From Hyphomicrobiaceae bacterium (GTDB taxonomy: Bacteria; Pseudomonadota; Alphaproteobacteria; Rhizobiales; Hyphomicrobiaceae): a DNA stretch of 64,000 nucleotides. Under the pieces are notes generated by a model. It was not told the origin of the DNA and did not search any database. It worked only from the letters and a program-made list of their open reading frames with translations. This document shows, piece after piece, positions 26,777-34,770 of the stretch. The DNA lies in the NCBI GenBank assembly GCA_022844275.1, contig JALHMB010000006.1, forward strand, positions 339,001-403,000. The letters run 5' to 3'. Position 1 is the stretch's first letter; the number at the start of each line of letters is the position of its first letter. Both the position numbers and the translations under genes were made by a program.

Positions 26777-27412
26777 TTACCGCGCCAGCTCTCTCAACCC
26801 GCGGCGGATGAGCTTTGCCGTATCGGCCTCGGCGCCGAGATCGCGTGCCGCGAGCGCTATGGCCTGCGAAGCCTGTGCCGGGTTGTAGCCGAGATTGGTG
26901 AGCGCGGAGATGGCCTCGGCAGAAGCATGGCCCTCGCCCGTTGCCGGCGCATCGCGACCGCCGTTGCCAGCGCCATTCACGCTCGCCGGAATATGCAGCC
27001 CCGCGACCGCGAGTGCCGGCGCCTTGTCCTTCAGCTCGGCGACAATGCGCTGTGCGAGCTTCTTGCCGACGCCCGGCGCCTGCTCGACGGATGCCCAATC
27101 GCCGAGCGCGATCGCATTGGAAAGATCCTGCGTCGAGAGCGTGCCGAGCACGCCGAGCGCCACTTTCGCGCCGACGCCCTGCACGTTCTGCAATGTGCGG
27201 AACCAGCTCCGCTCGACCTCGCTCGTAAAGCCGAAGAGGCGGATCGCGTCCTCGCGCACATACGTGTCGATGACGAGTGTCACCGACTGGCCGATCTCCA
27301 TGTTGCGCAACGCGCGCGCCGAGGCTTGCACCTCGTAGCCGACGCCATTGACGTCAACAATGCAGTGGCTCTCGCCGATCGCATCCACGAGCCCCTTCAA
27401 CTTGCCGATCAT
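26777..27412 (-). CDS. ruvA: Holliday junction branch migration protein RuvA
   Basis: RuvA is the tetrameric junction-binding subunit that loads the RuvB motor. The 211 residues begin [13 protein letters not shown] and contain the OB-fold domain, the helix-hairpin-helix domain ([13 protein letters not shown] and [17 protein letters not shown]) and a C-terminal domain III ([16 protein letters not shown]) that binds RuvB. The ATG overlaps the ruvC TGA by 4 bp, so translation is coupled. ruvB is not downstream, where it is often found: the next gene is rsmE on the opposite strand. Confidence 0.96.
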   Translation of the reverse strand: MIGKLKGLVDAIGESHCIVDVNGVGYEVQASARALRNMEIGQSVTLVIDTYVREDAIRLFGFTSEVERSWFRTLQNVQGVGAKVALGVLGTLSTQDLSNAIALGDWASVEQAPGVGKKLAQRIVAELKDKAPALAVAGLHIPASVNGAGNGGRDAPATGEGHASAEAISALTNLGYNPAQASQAIALAARDLGAEADTAKLIRRGLRELAR

Positions 27413-27936
27413 TTCGCGGCCTCCCGTAAGCTCCGTGCCGCGCGTGCAGCCGGGCTCGAGCGATGGTTGGCATGGCAAATAGCAATGGCCAGAGCGTCAG
27501 CCTCGTCGGCGCTCTCGAAGCGCGCCTTGGGCAGCAGGAAGCCGATCATGGCCTGGATCTGGCGTTTTTCGGCGTGGCCGGCGCCGACGACCGACTTCTT
27601 GATGAGATTGGGCGTGTACTCGGCGATTGCGAGCCCATTCACGGCCGGCGCCAGCAGCGCCATCCCGCGCGCCTGCCCGAGCTTGAGCGTCGCACGCGCA
27701 TTCTCATTGACGAAGGTTTCCTCGACCGCGGCCTCGTTGGGCTTGAAGGACGCGATGACGCTGGAAAGACCCTCGAAGATCGAGCGCAGGCGATAGGCGA
27801 GATCGTCCTCGGCATCGGAGGTCACGTGGCCGCTTGCTACGTAAATGAGCCGCACGCCGTCGCTGTCGACGACACCCCAGCCCGTGCGCCTGAGGCCCGG
27901 ATCAATGCCGATGATGCGAATCAGTCGCCCCGTCAT
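27409..27936 (-). CDS. ruvC: crossover junction endodeoxyribonuclease RuvC
   Basis: RuvC is the Holliday junction resolvase. The 175 residues include the acidic catalytic positions: Asp in [15 protein letters not shown], Glu in [14 protein letters not shown], and the final Asp pair in [17 protein letters not shown]. Length is normal. It is upstream of ruvA with a 4-bp overlap, the common alphaproteobacterial ruvCA order. The TIGR04282 glycosyltransferase gene lies 35 bp upstream on the same strand but is functionally unrelated. Confidence 0.96.
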   Translation of the reverse strand: MTGRLIRIIGIDPGLRRTGWGVVDSDGVRLIYVASGHVTSDAEDDLAYRLRSIFEGLSSVIASFKPNEAAVEETFVNENARATLKLGQARGMALLAPAVNGLAIAEYTPNLIKKSVVGAGHAEKRQIQAMIGFLLPKARFESADEADALAIAICHANHRSSPAARAARSLREAAK

Positions 27937-27971
27937 GGAATTGGCGATAGCACACGGCGGAGCAGAGGTCG

Positions 27972-28658
27972 TTAGCGTCCGGGCAACGGCCGAACACGGC
28001 GTGCGTAGCGCCCCCGGTTGCGCGCCAGATCGGCGGCCGAATCGACGTCATGATGGCGGGACGTGCAGCCCACGCGGACGCCCGAGAGGTTCGCGAGCGT
28101 CCGCGCGAGAGTATCCTGCCGCGACCACGGTACGCGCGCCCGGTAGGGGTCGATCACACGCGGCGTACGCCTCAGGCCGACAAGCCAGAAGCCGCCGTCC
28201 TCGGCCGGTCCGAAGACCGCATCATGATCCCCGAGTTGCCGGAAGGCGCGGCGCACGTCCGCAGCAGAGATGTCCGGCACATCCGTGCCGATGAGGCAGA
28301 CAGGCCCCGGCGGCAGCACGCGCATGGGCCGCTGCATTCTGGCGCCGAGATCGCCCCGCCCCTGGCCGGCGCGCGCGGCACCTTGCGGCAGCATCCGGCT
28401 CGAAACGGCGCTGTCGGGATCGACGATCAGCAACGTGCGCCAGAAGGGCTGGTGGGCGAGCCGCGCAATCACGCCACGCATGGCATGGCGATAGAACATC
28501 GTTGCGCCCACCACGCCGACCTCGCGCGCGAGCCGCGTCTTCACGCGCCCCGCGATAGGTTCCTTGACCATGATCACGAGGCGACACGCGAAAGGCGCCG
28601 CCGGTTTCGGCAGCGCCTCTCGCAAAGTTCGTTGTCTCGCGAAGTGGCGCAGTCTCAC
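27972..28658 (-). CDS. TIGR04282-type glycosyltransferase (DUF2064)
   Basis: The protein has 228 residues with a GTG start. The motifs [32 protein letters not shown] and [16 protein letters not shown] are typical of the DUF2064/TIGR04282 family, annotated as arsenosugar-type glycosyltransferases with a GT-A fold. A true arsenosugar role is only inferred from the family name; no arsM or arsenosugar radical SAM gene is present. It lies 13 bp after the metallo-hydrolase gene, and the partner TIGR04283 gene is just upstream of that, so the three are probably one operon. Confidence 0.82.
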   Translation of the reverse strand: MRLRHFARQRTLREALPKPAAPFACRLVIMVKEPIAGRVKTRLAREVGVVGATMFYRHAMRGVIARLAHQPFWRTLLIVDPDSAVSSRMLPQGAARAGQGRGDLGARMQRPMRVLPPGPVCLIGTDVPDISAADVRRAFRQLGDHDAVFGPAEDGGFWLVGLRRTPRVIDPYRARVPWSRQDTLARTLANLSGVRVGCTSRHHDVDSAADLARNRGRYARRVRPLPGR

Positions 28659-28671
28659 GCCGTGACCATAC

Positions 28672-29670
28672 TCAGACGCTCACAGGTACAAGGACGTAGC
28701 CGCTGCCGTCCTTCCGAATGGTGCCGGCGCCCGGCAGGCCCCAGTGGTAACCGGTGACGACCGACTTGTCGGCGATCGCCTGGTCCATCAGCTTGCGGCG
28801 TCCCTCCTCGGCGAGCGCAGGGTTCGCGTCGAAGATGACGTGCCAGCCGGGATTTGAGAGGTTGAGCGGAGGAATGTTCGTCACATCGCCGCTGACGATC
28901 AGCGTGTCGCTTCCCGCGGACACGACATAGGACGTATGCCCCGGCGTGTGGCCGTGCGTTGCGATTGAACGCACACCCGAAGTCACTTCAGTGCCAACCG
29001 CCGCCGGTCTCAGGTTTTTCCAGGTCGGAAGCGTTGCCTGAATGCGCCGGATATTACCGCGCGCGCCCTCCGGCACCTTCTCCACGAGTTCCGGCGCCGT
29101 CCAGTGCTTGTGCTCGGGCTCCGGCACGATGATCTCGGCGTTGGGATAGAGCTGAGCGTTCGTCTCCTTGGCCATAAGCCCCCAGATATGATCCGCGTGA
29201 TAATGCGTAACGATGATCGTGGAGATGTCTCCGGTCTGAACTCCAGCAGCGGCCAGGTTCTTTGCCACCAAACGACCTGCCGTCGGCGCGAGCTGACCGC
29301 CCGTGCTCGAATCGAACATGATCGTACGGCCCCCGATACGCACCAGCGTCACAGTGAACGAGATAGGTACGAAAGCGTCCGTCAGGCCGGCTTTGGTAGT
29401 GGCGGCTTTGACATCATCTAGCGACGCATTGCGAATGAAGCCCGGATCGTGCGCTTTCTCCCAGTGGCCGTCATAGACCTGAATGACCTCGATCGAGCCG
29501 ACCTTGAATTTGGCAAAACCCTGATCGACCAGCGCCTGCGGCGCGCCGATCGGATTGCTACCCTGCGCGTGTGCCGCCGAGCCGAAAATCTCGAGCGGGC
29601 CATCGAGGCCAAACGCCGCGCCGGCTGCCGCAGCAGAAATGACGAAGCTGCGACGGGTTAAGTCCTGCAT
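28672..29670 (-). CDS. Tat-exported MBL-fold metallo-hydrolase
   Basis: A 332-residue protein has a twin-arginine signal (TRRSFVISAAAAGAAFGL, then SAAHAQG). The metallo-beta-lactamase metal site is in TIIVTHYHADHIWGL, with further ligands in ATHGHTPGHTSYV and the Asp in LIVSGDVTN. It probably acts folded in the periplasm. Substrate is unknown; related Tat-exported enzymes include lactonases and quorum-quenching-like hydrolases. GGGAGG precedes the start, and a perfect 16-bp palindrome lies 63 bp upstream. It sits between the TIGR04283 and TIGR04282 genes on the same strand. Confidence 0.88.
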   Translation of the reverse strand: MQDLTRRSFVISAAAAGAAFGLDGPLEIFGSAAHAQGSNPIGAPQALVDQGFAKFKVGSIEVIQVYDGHWEKAHDPGFIRNASLDDVKAATTKAGLTDAFVPISFTVTLVRIGGRTIMFDSSTGGQLAPTAGRLVAKNLAAAGVQTGDISTIIVTHYHADHIWGLMAKETNAQLYPNAEIIVPEPEHKHWTAPELVEKVPEGARGNIRRIQATLPTWKNLRPAAVGTEVTSGVRSIATHGHTPGHTSYVVSAGSDTLIVSGDVTNIPPLNLSNPGWHVIFDANPALAEEGRRKLMDQAIADKSVVTGYHWGLPGAGTIRKDGSGYVLVPVSV

Positions 29671-29732
29671 CTCGTATACCTCCCATTAGAACCTGGTGCC
29701 CGCTTCCGAGCACACGCAAGCTATGCGGGCTT

Positions 29733-29748
29733 TCATGCAATTGCATGA
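29733..29748. promoter_or_regulatory. perfect 16-bp palindrome upstream of the metallo-hydrolase
   Basis: TCATGCAATTGCATGA is a perfect palindrome in the 111-bp gap between the TIGR04283 and MBL genes, 63 bp before the MBL start. It looks like an operator for a dimeric regulator. Confidence 0.5.
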
Positions 29749-29781
29749 CCTGCTTGATGGGACTCACGGACAGTTGAACAC

Positions 29782-30471
29782 TTAGCCGTAGAGGCGGGCG
29801 ATGATCCGCGTCGGCACGCGAAGGAAGTAGAGCGTGAGGCACGAGAGATTGCGTACGCTACGCCGCACATAGCCACCCTGCCGATAGCGCACCGCGCTGG
29901 TGACGGCGCGTGTGCGCAGCACCGTCATCCGGCGCCGACCAATGCGGCGGACGATATCGACATCCTCCATGAGCGGCAGACGGCTGTAACCGCCGACCTG
30001 CTGGTAGAGCTGTCGGGAGATCAGCAGGCCCTGATCGCCGTAGGGCAGGCGGAAGAGTGCGCATCGCATCGCGACGCCCGCCTCAATCATGCGCGGCCTG
30101 AAACCATCGTCGTCGAGCGCGAAGCGGAAAGCCGCAGCCGTCGGGCGACGCCGACCGCTGTCGATGCGCTCGGCGAGCGCGGAAACTTCGCGCTCCCATC
30201 CGGGCTCGAGGACAGTGTCGGAGTGCAGGAAGAGCAGCCAGGGCGAATTCGCGTGCGCCGCGCCGGCGCTGAGCTGTTCGCCCCGGCTCGGGCCGGAACG
30301 AAGAAGCTCGGCACCCGACTGCTCGATGATCTTGAGCGTGCGATCATTCGACCCGCCATCGACGACGATGACCTCGCGCACAATTCCTTGGATCGCAGCC
30401 GGCACGAGCGCCGTCAGACAGGCCGCGAGCCCGTCCTCCGCATTCAATGTTGGTATGACGACCGAGATCAT
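29782..30471 (-). CDS. TIGR04283-type glycosyltransferase (family 2)
   Basis: A 229-residue GT-A glycosyltransferase has MISVVIPTLNAEDGLAACL, VIVVDGGSNDRT (DxG sugar-nucleotide site), SRGEQLSAGAAHANSPWLLF and LHSDT (DxD-like HSD). These are the TIGR04283 arsenosugar-type signatures. Paired TIGR04282/TIGR04283 genes are common, although the sugar made is usually unproven. It is first in the minus-strand group TIGR04283-MBL-TIGR04282 and divergent from the radical SAM gene. Confidence 0.83.
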   Translation of the reverse strand: MISVVIPTLNAEDGLAACLTALVPAAIQGIVREVIVVDGGSNDRTLKIIEQSGAELLRSGPSRGEQLSAGAAHANSPWLLFLHSDTVLEPGWEREVSALAERIDSGRRRPTAAAFRFALDDDGFRPRMIEAGVAMRCALFRLPYGDQGLLISRQLYQQVGGYSRLPLMEDVDIVRRIGRRRMTVLRTRAVTSAVRYRQGGYVRRSVRNLSCLTLYFLRVPTRIIARLYG

Positions 30472-30611
30472 CGCCGCATCTTACGAAGTTGCCGGCAACA
30501 CTGAACATGGCGGGCGCCGCCGGGCAATGCGGCCCATCCGATGATCCACATATGTTCTTGTTATGTTCGATCTTTGGTGCTATTGGTTGCATGAAGAGGC
30601 GAGAGGCCGAC

Positions 30612-31751
30612 ATGCCGCCAGAACGCACCCCAGAACGCAAGGTCGAGCCGGACGCACCCGGGTCGGACTGCCGAAGCGAGATCAGGCCGGACGCAGAGCT
30701 GCGGCGCGGGCGCGGGGCGCGTTCGAACCGTTCGAGCCGCTATGACGAGGGCAAGCGGGAAGCCTTCGATGACGGCTGGGAGTCGATCGCGACGCTCGAC
30801 GCCTTCCGCACGGACGTCATGGACGAACGCGCGAAGAGCATCATTGCCACAAACGACAGCCCGGATCTCAGCTTCGACCAGTCGATCAACCCCTATCGCG
30901 GCTGCGAGCACGGCTGCATCTATTGCTATGCGAGACCGACCCACGCCTATCTCGGACACTCGCCGGGCCTGGATTTCGAAACCAAGATCTATGCCAAGGT
31001 GAACGCGCCGGAGCTGCTCGAGCAGGAACTTGCGCGTCGCAACTACGTACCGAAGACCATTGCGCTCGGCGCCGTTACCGACCCTTATCAACCCATCGAG
31101 CGCGACCGCGGGATTTCACGGCGCATTCTGGAAGTGCTGGATCGCGCCTCGCATCCCGTGGGCATCGTCACCAAGTCGGCTGGCATCGTCCGCGACATCG
31201 ATATTCTCGCGCGCATGGCCGAACGCGGCCTCGCCAAGGTCGCGATCTCGATCACGACACTCGACCGCAGCCTTGCGCGCAGCATGGAGCCCCGCGCCGC
31301 GACACCGCCCAAGCGTCTCGAAGCTGTCCAGCGGCTCTCCGAGGCCGGCATTCCCGTTGCCGTCCTGACGGCGCCGATCATTCCGGCGCTCAATGACAGC
31401 GAGATCGAGAGTATTCTGGAGGCGGCCTACGCGGCCGGCGCGCGCGAGGCTGGCTTTGTCGTGCTTCGCCTACCGCTGGAGCTGAAAGAGCTGTTTCGCG
31501 AGTGGCTGGAGACGGACCATCCGAACCGTGCAGCTCGCGTGATCTCGATCCTGCGCTCCATGCATGGCGGGCGCGACTACGTTGCCGAGTTCGGCCTGCG
31601 CCAACGTGGCAGCGGGCCTTATGCTGAGCAGATCGGGATGCGTTTTCGCCTCGCGTGTCAGCGTCTCGGGCTCAACAAGCGCTCGCTCAAGCTCAGGACG
31701 GACCTCTTCACGCCGCCCGTTCCCAAAGGCGGACAGATGCGGCTGTTTTGA
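30612..31751 (+). CDS. PA0069-family radical SAM protein (SplB-like)
   Basis: A 379-residue radical SAM protein has the iron-sulfur motif CxxxCxxC in GCEHGCIYCYARPTHAYLG. It also has the TIALGAVTDPYQPIER and GIVTKSAGIVRDIDIL segments shared with the SplB-like PA0069 family, and a C-terminal extension ending QMRLF. The function of the family is unproven; DNA or nucleotide chemistry is sometimes suggested. I chose the ATG at 30612 because GAGAGG lies just before it. In-frame starts at 30489 and 30591 lack such a site. It is divergent from the TIGR04283 gene. Confidence 0.88.
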   Translation: MPPERTPERKVEPDAPGSDCRSEIRPDAELRRGRGARSNRSSRYDEGKREAFDDGWESIATLDAFRTDVMDERAKSIIATNDSPDLSFDQSINPYRGCEHGCIYCYARPTHAYLGHSPGLDFETKIYAKVNAPELLEQELARRNYVPKTIALGAVTDPYQPIERDRGISRRILEVLDRASHPVGIVTKSAGIVRDIDILARMAERGLAKVAISITTLDRSLARSMEPRAATPPKRLEAVQRLSEAGIPVAVLTAPIIPALNDSEIESILEAAYAAGAREAGFVVLRLPLELKELFREWLETDHPNRAARVISILRSMHGGRDYVAEFGLRQRGSGPYAEQIGMRFRLACQRLGLNKRSLKLRTDLFTPPVPKGGQMRLF

Positions 31752-31759
31752 AATCGAGC

Positions 31760-31882
31760 TCAAATCACGCCGAAAAGGCGAAGGGCCAGATAGAGGCCAC
31801 AGGCCAGTACGATGACCTTGAGGACCGGATAGTAGTACGGGTGATTGCGGAAGGGCGGGCGTTCGGGGTGGTTATCGCTCAT
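31760..31882 (-). CDS. 40-residue membrane protein coupled to the GFA gene
   Basis: A short ORF encodes 40 residues: a charged start (MSDNHPERPPFRNHPYYYPV) and one hydrophobic helix (LKVIVLACGLYLALRLF). GGAAGG sits 6 nt before the ATG at 31882. The start overlaps the end of the GFA gene by 11 bp, so it is likely translated by coupling. I do not recognise the family. Supporting points are the good ribosome-binding site and the clear single-pass membrane pattern. Confidence 0.55.
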   Translation of the reverse strand: MSDNHPERPPFRNHPYYYPVLKVIVLACGLYLALRLFGVI

Positions 31883-32345
31883 GTCCGACCTTCCAGTCCG
31901 TCGTGTCGTGATCGGGGTGCTGATAGGAGACGATCTGTGCGAACCGCTCTGCGATCGCCGCGTCACCGCTCGGTCGCGGCGGCAGCGCGGCGAGATGATC
32001 GCCCCAGGGAATGCGCACCTCGGCGGCAAGCTGGATCTCCGGCGGCACGGCCTCCGGGTGATCGAAGGCGACGATCGAGATATCCGTCGTGCCGCCGCTC
32101 TCGAAGGTGAGCGGCGTGCCGCAGTCGCCGCAGAAGCCGCGCCGCGCGAGATTGGAGCTGACGAAATATTTGGGCGCACCGCGCGTCCACGCGAATTCCT
32201 TTGCGGTGATGTAGAAGCCCCCGAGGCCTGCCGTCGCTTTCTGGCACATGCGGCAATAACAAACGGACCCGCGTCCGAGTTTCGTCACACTGAAGCGCAC
32301 CGCGCCGCATTGGCATCCGCCGGTGTGGGCCTCGCGGGACGTCAC
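31872..32345 (-). CDS. GFA family protein (glutathione-dependent formaldehyde-activating enzyme-like)
   Basis: A 157-residue zinc-binding protein has the GFA/CENP-V cysteine pattern: CQCGAVRF near the N-terminus, CYCRMCQK, and FCGDCGTPLTF. Members include glutathione S-hydroxymethyl transferases that help detoxify formaldehyde, but most are uncharacterised. The start MTSREAHTGG fits the family. It is followed by an overlapping 40-codon gene and preceded by a repeat-rich gap before cysS. Confidence 0.87.
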   Translation of the reverse strand: MTSREAHTGGCQCGAVRFSVTKLGRGSVCYCRMCQKATAGLGGFYITAKEFAWTRGAPKYFVSSNLARRGFCGDCGTPLTFESGGTTDISIVAFDHPEAVPPEIQLAAEVRIPWGDHLAALPPRPSGDAAIAERFAQIVSYQHPDHDTTDWKVGHER

Positions 32346-32401
32346 TGTGCACGCTCCGCCTTGTCGAGATAACGCAACATACCCGCGAGCGCCGTCGCGT
32401 C

Positions 32402-32427
32402 CCCTCTCCCCGCGCGCGGGGAGAGGG
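32402..32427. repeat. REP-like palindrome, copy 2
   Basis: CCCTCTCCCC-gcgcgc-GGGGAGAGGG is fully self-complementary and is followed by CTAGGGTGAGGGGCGGCGGC. The reverse complement of that flank matches the flank of the copy at 5625-5676. Confidence 0.75.
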
Positions 32428-32486
32428 CTAGGGTGAGGGGCGGCGGCATTCGCTGACGTCGAACAAGCTCCCGCCCCTCATCCCAA

Positions 32487-32512
32487 CCTTCTCCCCGCAA
32501 GCGGGGAGAAGG
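32487..32512. repeat. REP-like palindrome, copy 3
   Basis: CCTTCTCCCCGC-aa-GCGGGGAGAAGG is preceded by CCCCTCATCCCAA. It is inverted relative to copy 2 and about 60 bp away. The pair may also serve as the 3' end of the cysS transcript. Confidence 0.75.
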
Positions 32513-32562
32513 GGAATGTCGAGCGCGCGGCGAGATCGCTGCACAATAAGAGCGCAGGCATA

Positions 32563-33999
32563 TCATCGCTTGACCTCCCACGTGGTGATCGCCTCGCCGG
32601 TCTGCGGGTCCTTGCCGTCCTTGAGCTGGATGCCCATGGCCGCGAGCTCGTCGCGGATGCGGTCGCTCTCTGCCCAATTCTTCGCCTTGCGCGCAGCGAG
32701 GCGAGCGTCGACCAGCTGCTTGACGGTGACTACTGCGATCGAGGGCGGAAAGCCCTCGATCTGAAGCTCCCCCGTGCCCGGCGCGACCGAGATAATCCCG
32801 AGTTCCTCTAGATTCGTGGAGAAACCCAAGAACTGGAGGGACGCTTTCAGTGCGCCGTGCTCCTTGTTGGAACGGAGACGATGAAGTTCCGCAATCGCCT
32901 TTGGCGTGTTTAGATCGTCGCTCAACGCATCCAGAACGGCTTGCGAAATCTCGCCCTCAGGAACGTCAGCTAAGTCCGTGTACCAGTTCTCTAGCGTCTT
33001 GCGTGTTTCCTCGAGACCATCTTCCGTCCAATTGATCGGCTGGCGGTAGTGGGTGCGAAGCATAGCGAACCGCACGACCTCGCCCTTATAGGCTTTACGG
33101 CCCTGCCGCGGCTGGGCTTCGATTTGCTCCTTGATCGTCACAAAATTCCCGAGGCTCTTGGACATCTTCTCGCCCTCGACCTGCAGAAAGCCGTTGTGCA
33201 TCCACACGTTCGCCATCACGGGCGTGTTGTGCGCGCAGCGCGATTGCGCGATCTCATTCTCGTGGTGCGGAAACACAAGATCGATGCCGCCGCCGTGAAT
33301 GTCGAAGACGTTGCCGAGGTGCTTCCCCGCCATGGCCGAGCACTCGATATGCCAGCCCGGCCGCCCCGGCGTCGCGATCCCGGCCGGTGACGGCCATGCG
33401 GGCTCACCAGGCTTCGACGGCTTCCACAGCACGAAGTCCATCGGCCCCTTCTTGTAAGGGGCGACATCGACGCGGGCGCCGGCCTCCATCTCCTCGAGCG
33501 AGCGCCGCGCCAGCTTGCCATAGTCCGGCATCGAGCCGACCGCGAACAGCACGTGGCCCTCGGCGACATAGGCATGGCCGTTTGCGACCAACGCGTCGCA
33601 GAGCACGCGCATTTCCGCGATGTGATCCGTCGCGCGCGGCTCCACCGTTGGCGGCAACACGCCGAGCGCGGCAATGTCCTTGTGGAACTGCGCCGTCGTC
33701 TCCTCGGTGAGTTTGCGGATGGCCTCGGTCGGCGGCAGCTTGGGAAAGCGCTCGACGGCGCGGGCGTTGATCTTGTCGTCGACGTCCGTGATGTTGCGCG
33801 CGTACGTGACGTGCTTCTCGCCGTAGATGTGGCGGAGCAGCCGGAAGAGCACGTCGAAAACGATGATCGGACGCGCGTTGCCGATGTGCGCGAGGTCGTA
33901 GACCGTCGGCCCGCAGACGTACATGCGCACGTTCTTCGGATCGATCGGCTGGAACGGCTCCTTGCGCCGCGTCAGGGTATTGTAGAGCGTGAGCGTCAT
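32563..33999 (-). CDS. cysS: cysteinyl-tRNA synthetase
   Basis: This 478-residue class Ia synthetase charges tRNA-Cys. It has [16 protein letters not shown], the zinc ligand Cys and HIGH-type signature in [32 protein letters not shown] with further zinc ligands, HHENEIAQS, and the KMSKS loop in [12 protein letters not shown]. Length is normal. The ATG at 33999 has GAGGTG upstream; the open frame extends to 34110 but without the family N-terminus. A 21-codon ORF with two adjacent Cys codons lies 83 bp upstream and may be a leader. Confidence 0.96.
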   Translation of the reverse strand: MTLTLYNTLTRRKEPFQPIDPKNVRMYVCGPTVYDLAHIGNARPIIVFDVLFRLLRHIYGEKHVTYARNITDVDDKINARAVERFPKLPPTEAIRKLTEETTAQFHKDIAALGVLPPTVEPRATDHIAEMRVLCDALVANGHAYVAEGHVLFAVGSMPDYGKLARRSLEEMEAGARVDVAPYKKGPMDFVLWKPSKPGEPAWPSPAGIATPGRPGWHIECSAMAGKHLGNVFDIHGGGIDLVFPHHENEIAQSRCAHNTPVMANVWMHNGFLQVEGEKMSKSLGNFVTIKEQIEAQPRQGRKAYKGEVVRFAMLRTHYRQPINWTEDGLEETRKTLENWYTDLADVPEGEISQAVLDALSDDLNTPKAIAELHRLRSNKEHGALKASLQFLGFSTNLEELGIISVAPGTGELQIEGFPPSIAVVTVKQLVDARLAARKAKNWAESDRIRDELAAMGIQLKDGKDPQTGEAITTWEVKR

Positions 34000-34082
34000 G
34001 CCGCACCTCGGCCCAAAAGGCTGGCGGGAAGGTCTCTGTGCTCGGGATTTCTGGCAGAGAAACGCGGCCGCGCCAGCGAAAG

Positions 34083-34148
34083 CTAGCCCGTGATGAAAAT
34101 GATGCCGCAACAGGTGTCGACGGCGGGTTTCTGCACGATGCGTTTCAT
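34083..34148 (-). CDS. possible cysS leader peptide or mini-protein (21 residues)
   Basis: A 21-codon ORF starts [11 protein letters not shown] and then carries adjacent Cys codons TGT TGC (Cys13-Cys14), ending at TAG. AAGGTG lies about 7 nt upstream of the ATG. The stop is 83 bp before the cysS start on the same strand. Consecutive codons for the cognate amino acid ahead of an aminoacyl-tRNA synthetase gene fit ribosome-mediated attenuation. Downstream, CTGGCG can pair either with a nearby GCCAG or with CGCCAG further on, which would allow alternative hairpins. This is inference; it could also be a random short ORF. Confidence 0.4.
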   Translation of the reverse strand: MKRIVQKPAVDTCCGIIFITG

Positions 34149-34263
34149 GAGGCGCACCTTATCGGGGGTTGCGGTTGCCGCGTCAAGCCGCGTTGCGCGG
34201 TAGACGGTAAATTGAGCAGATCCGTCCCCTTCCGGCCATATCTCGCAGTACACCATTCCCCGC

Positions 34264-34770
34264 ATGAAACTTAGAACAGCCACTCTCGCCGATGCGCCCA
34301 CGATCGAAGCCTGGGATCGCGAGCCGCACGTCATTGCCGCGTCGGGCGAGGACCCGATGTACGACTGGCGCACCGAGCTGCCGCGTACCGTTCCGTGGCG
34401 CGAGTTCCTGATCGCCGAGGTCGACGGCCGCCCGATCGGGATGATGCAGATCATCGATCCCGAGCAGGAGGAGAGCCACTACTGGGGCGAGATCGCGCCG
34501 AACCTGCGCGCCATCGACATCTGGATCGGCGATGCTGCCGACCTCGGGCGCGGCCATGGCACGGAGATGATGCGGCTGGCCATCGAGCGCTCTTTCGCGC
34601 CGCCGGACGTGACCGCCATCCTCATCGACCCGCTGGTCTCGAACACGCGCGCGCACCGCTTCTACGAGCGTCTCGGCTTCCGACGCATCGAGCGACGGAT
34701 GTTCGGGGCGGATGATTGCTACGTGTATCGGCTGGAGCGCGCGGATTGGCGCGCTTACGAGAAAGGATAG
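34264..34770 (+). CDS. GNAT acetyltransferase, AAC(6')-like
   Basis: A 168-residue N-acetyltransferase has the acetyl-CoA loop DLGRGHGTEMMRLAIERSF and the AAC(6')-like blocks IDIWIGD and LIDPLVSNTRAHRFYERLGF. The pattern is close to aminoglycoside 6'-N-acetyltransferases, but chromosomal members of this group often have other or unknown substrates. The ATG at 34264 starts the family motif directly. It is divergent from cysS, and its last 16 bp overlap the convergent CPBP gene. Confidence 0.85.
   Translation: MKLRTATLADAPTIEAWDREPHVIAASGEDPMYDWRTELPRTVPWREFLIAEVDGRPIGMMQIIDPEQEESHYWGEIAPNLRAIDIWIGDAADLGRGHGTEMMRLAIERSFAPPDVTAILIDPLVSNTRAHRFYERLGFRRIERRMFGADDCYVYRLERADWRAYEKG

Noticed and set aside
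32395-32515. CRISPR-like or tandem repeat array before the GFA gene
   Set aside because: There are only two inverted palindromes with no spacers of constant length, and a third copy elsewhere shows a dispersed repeat.
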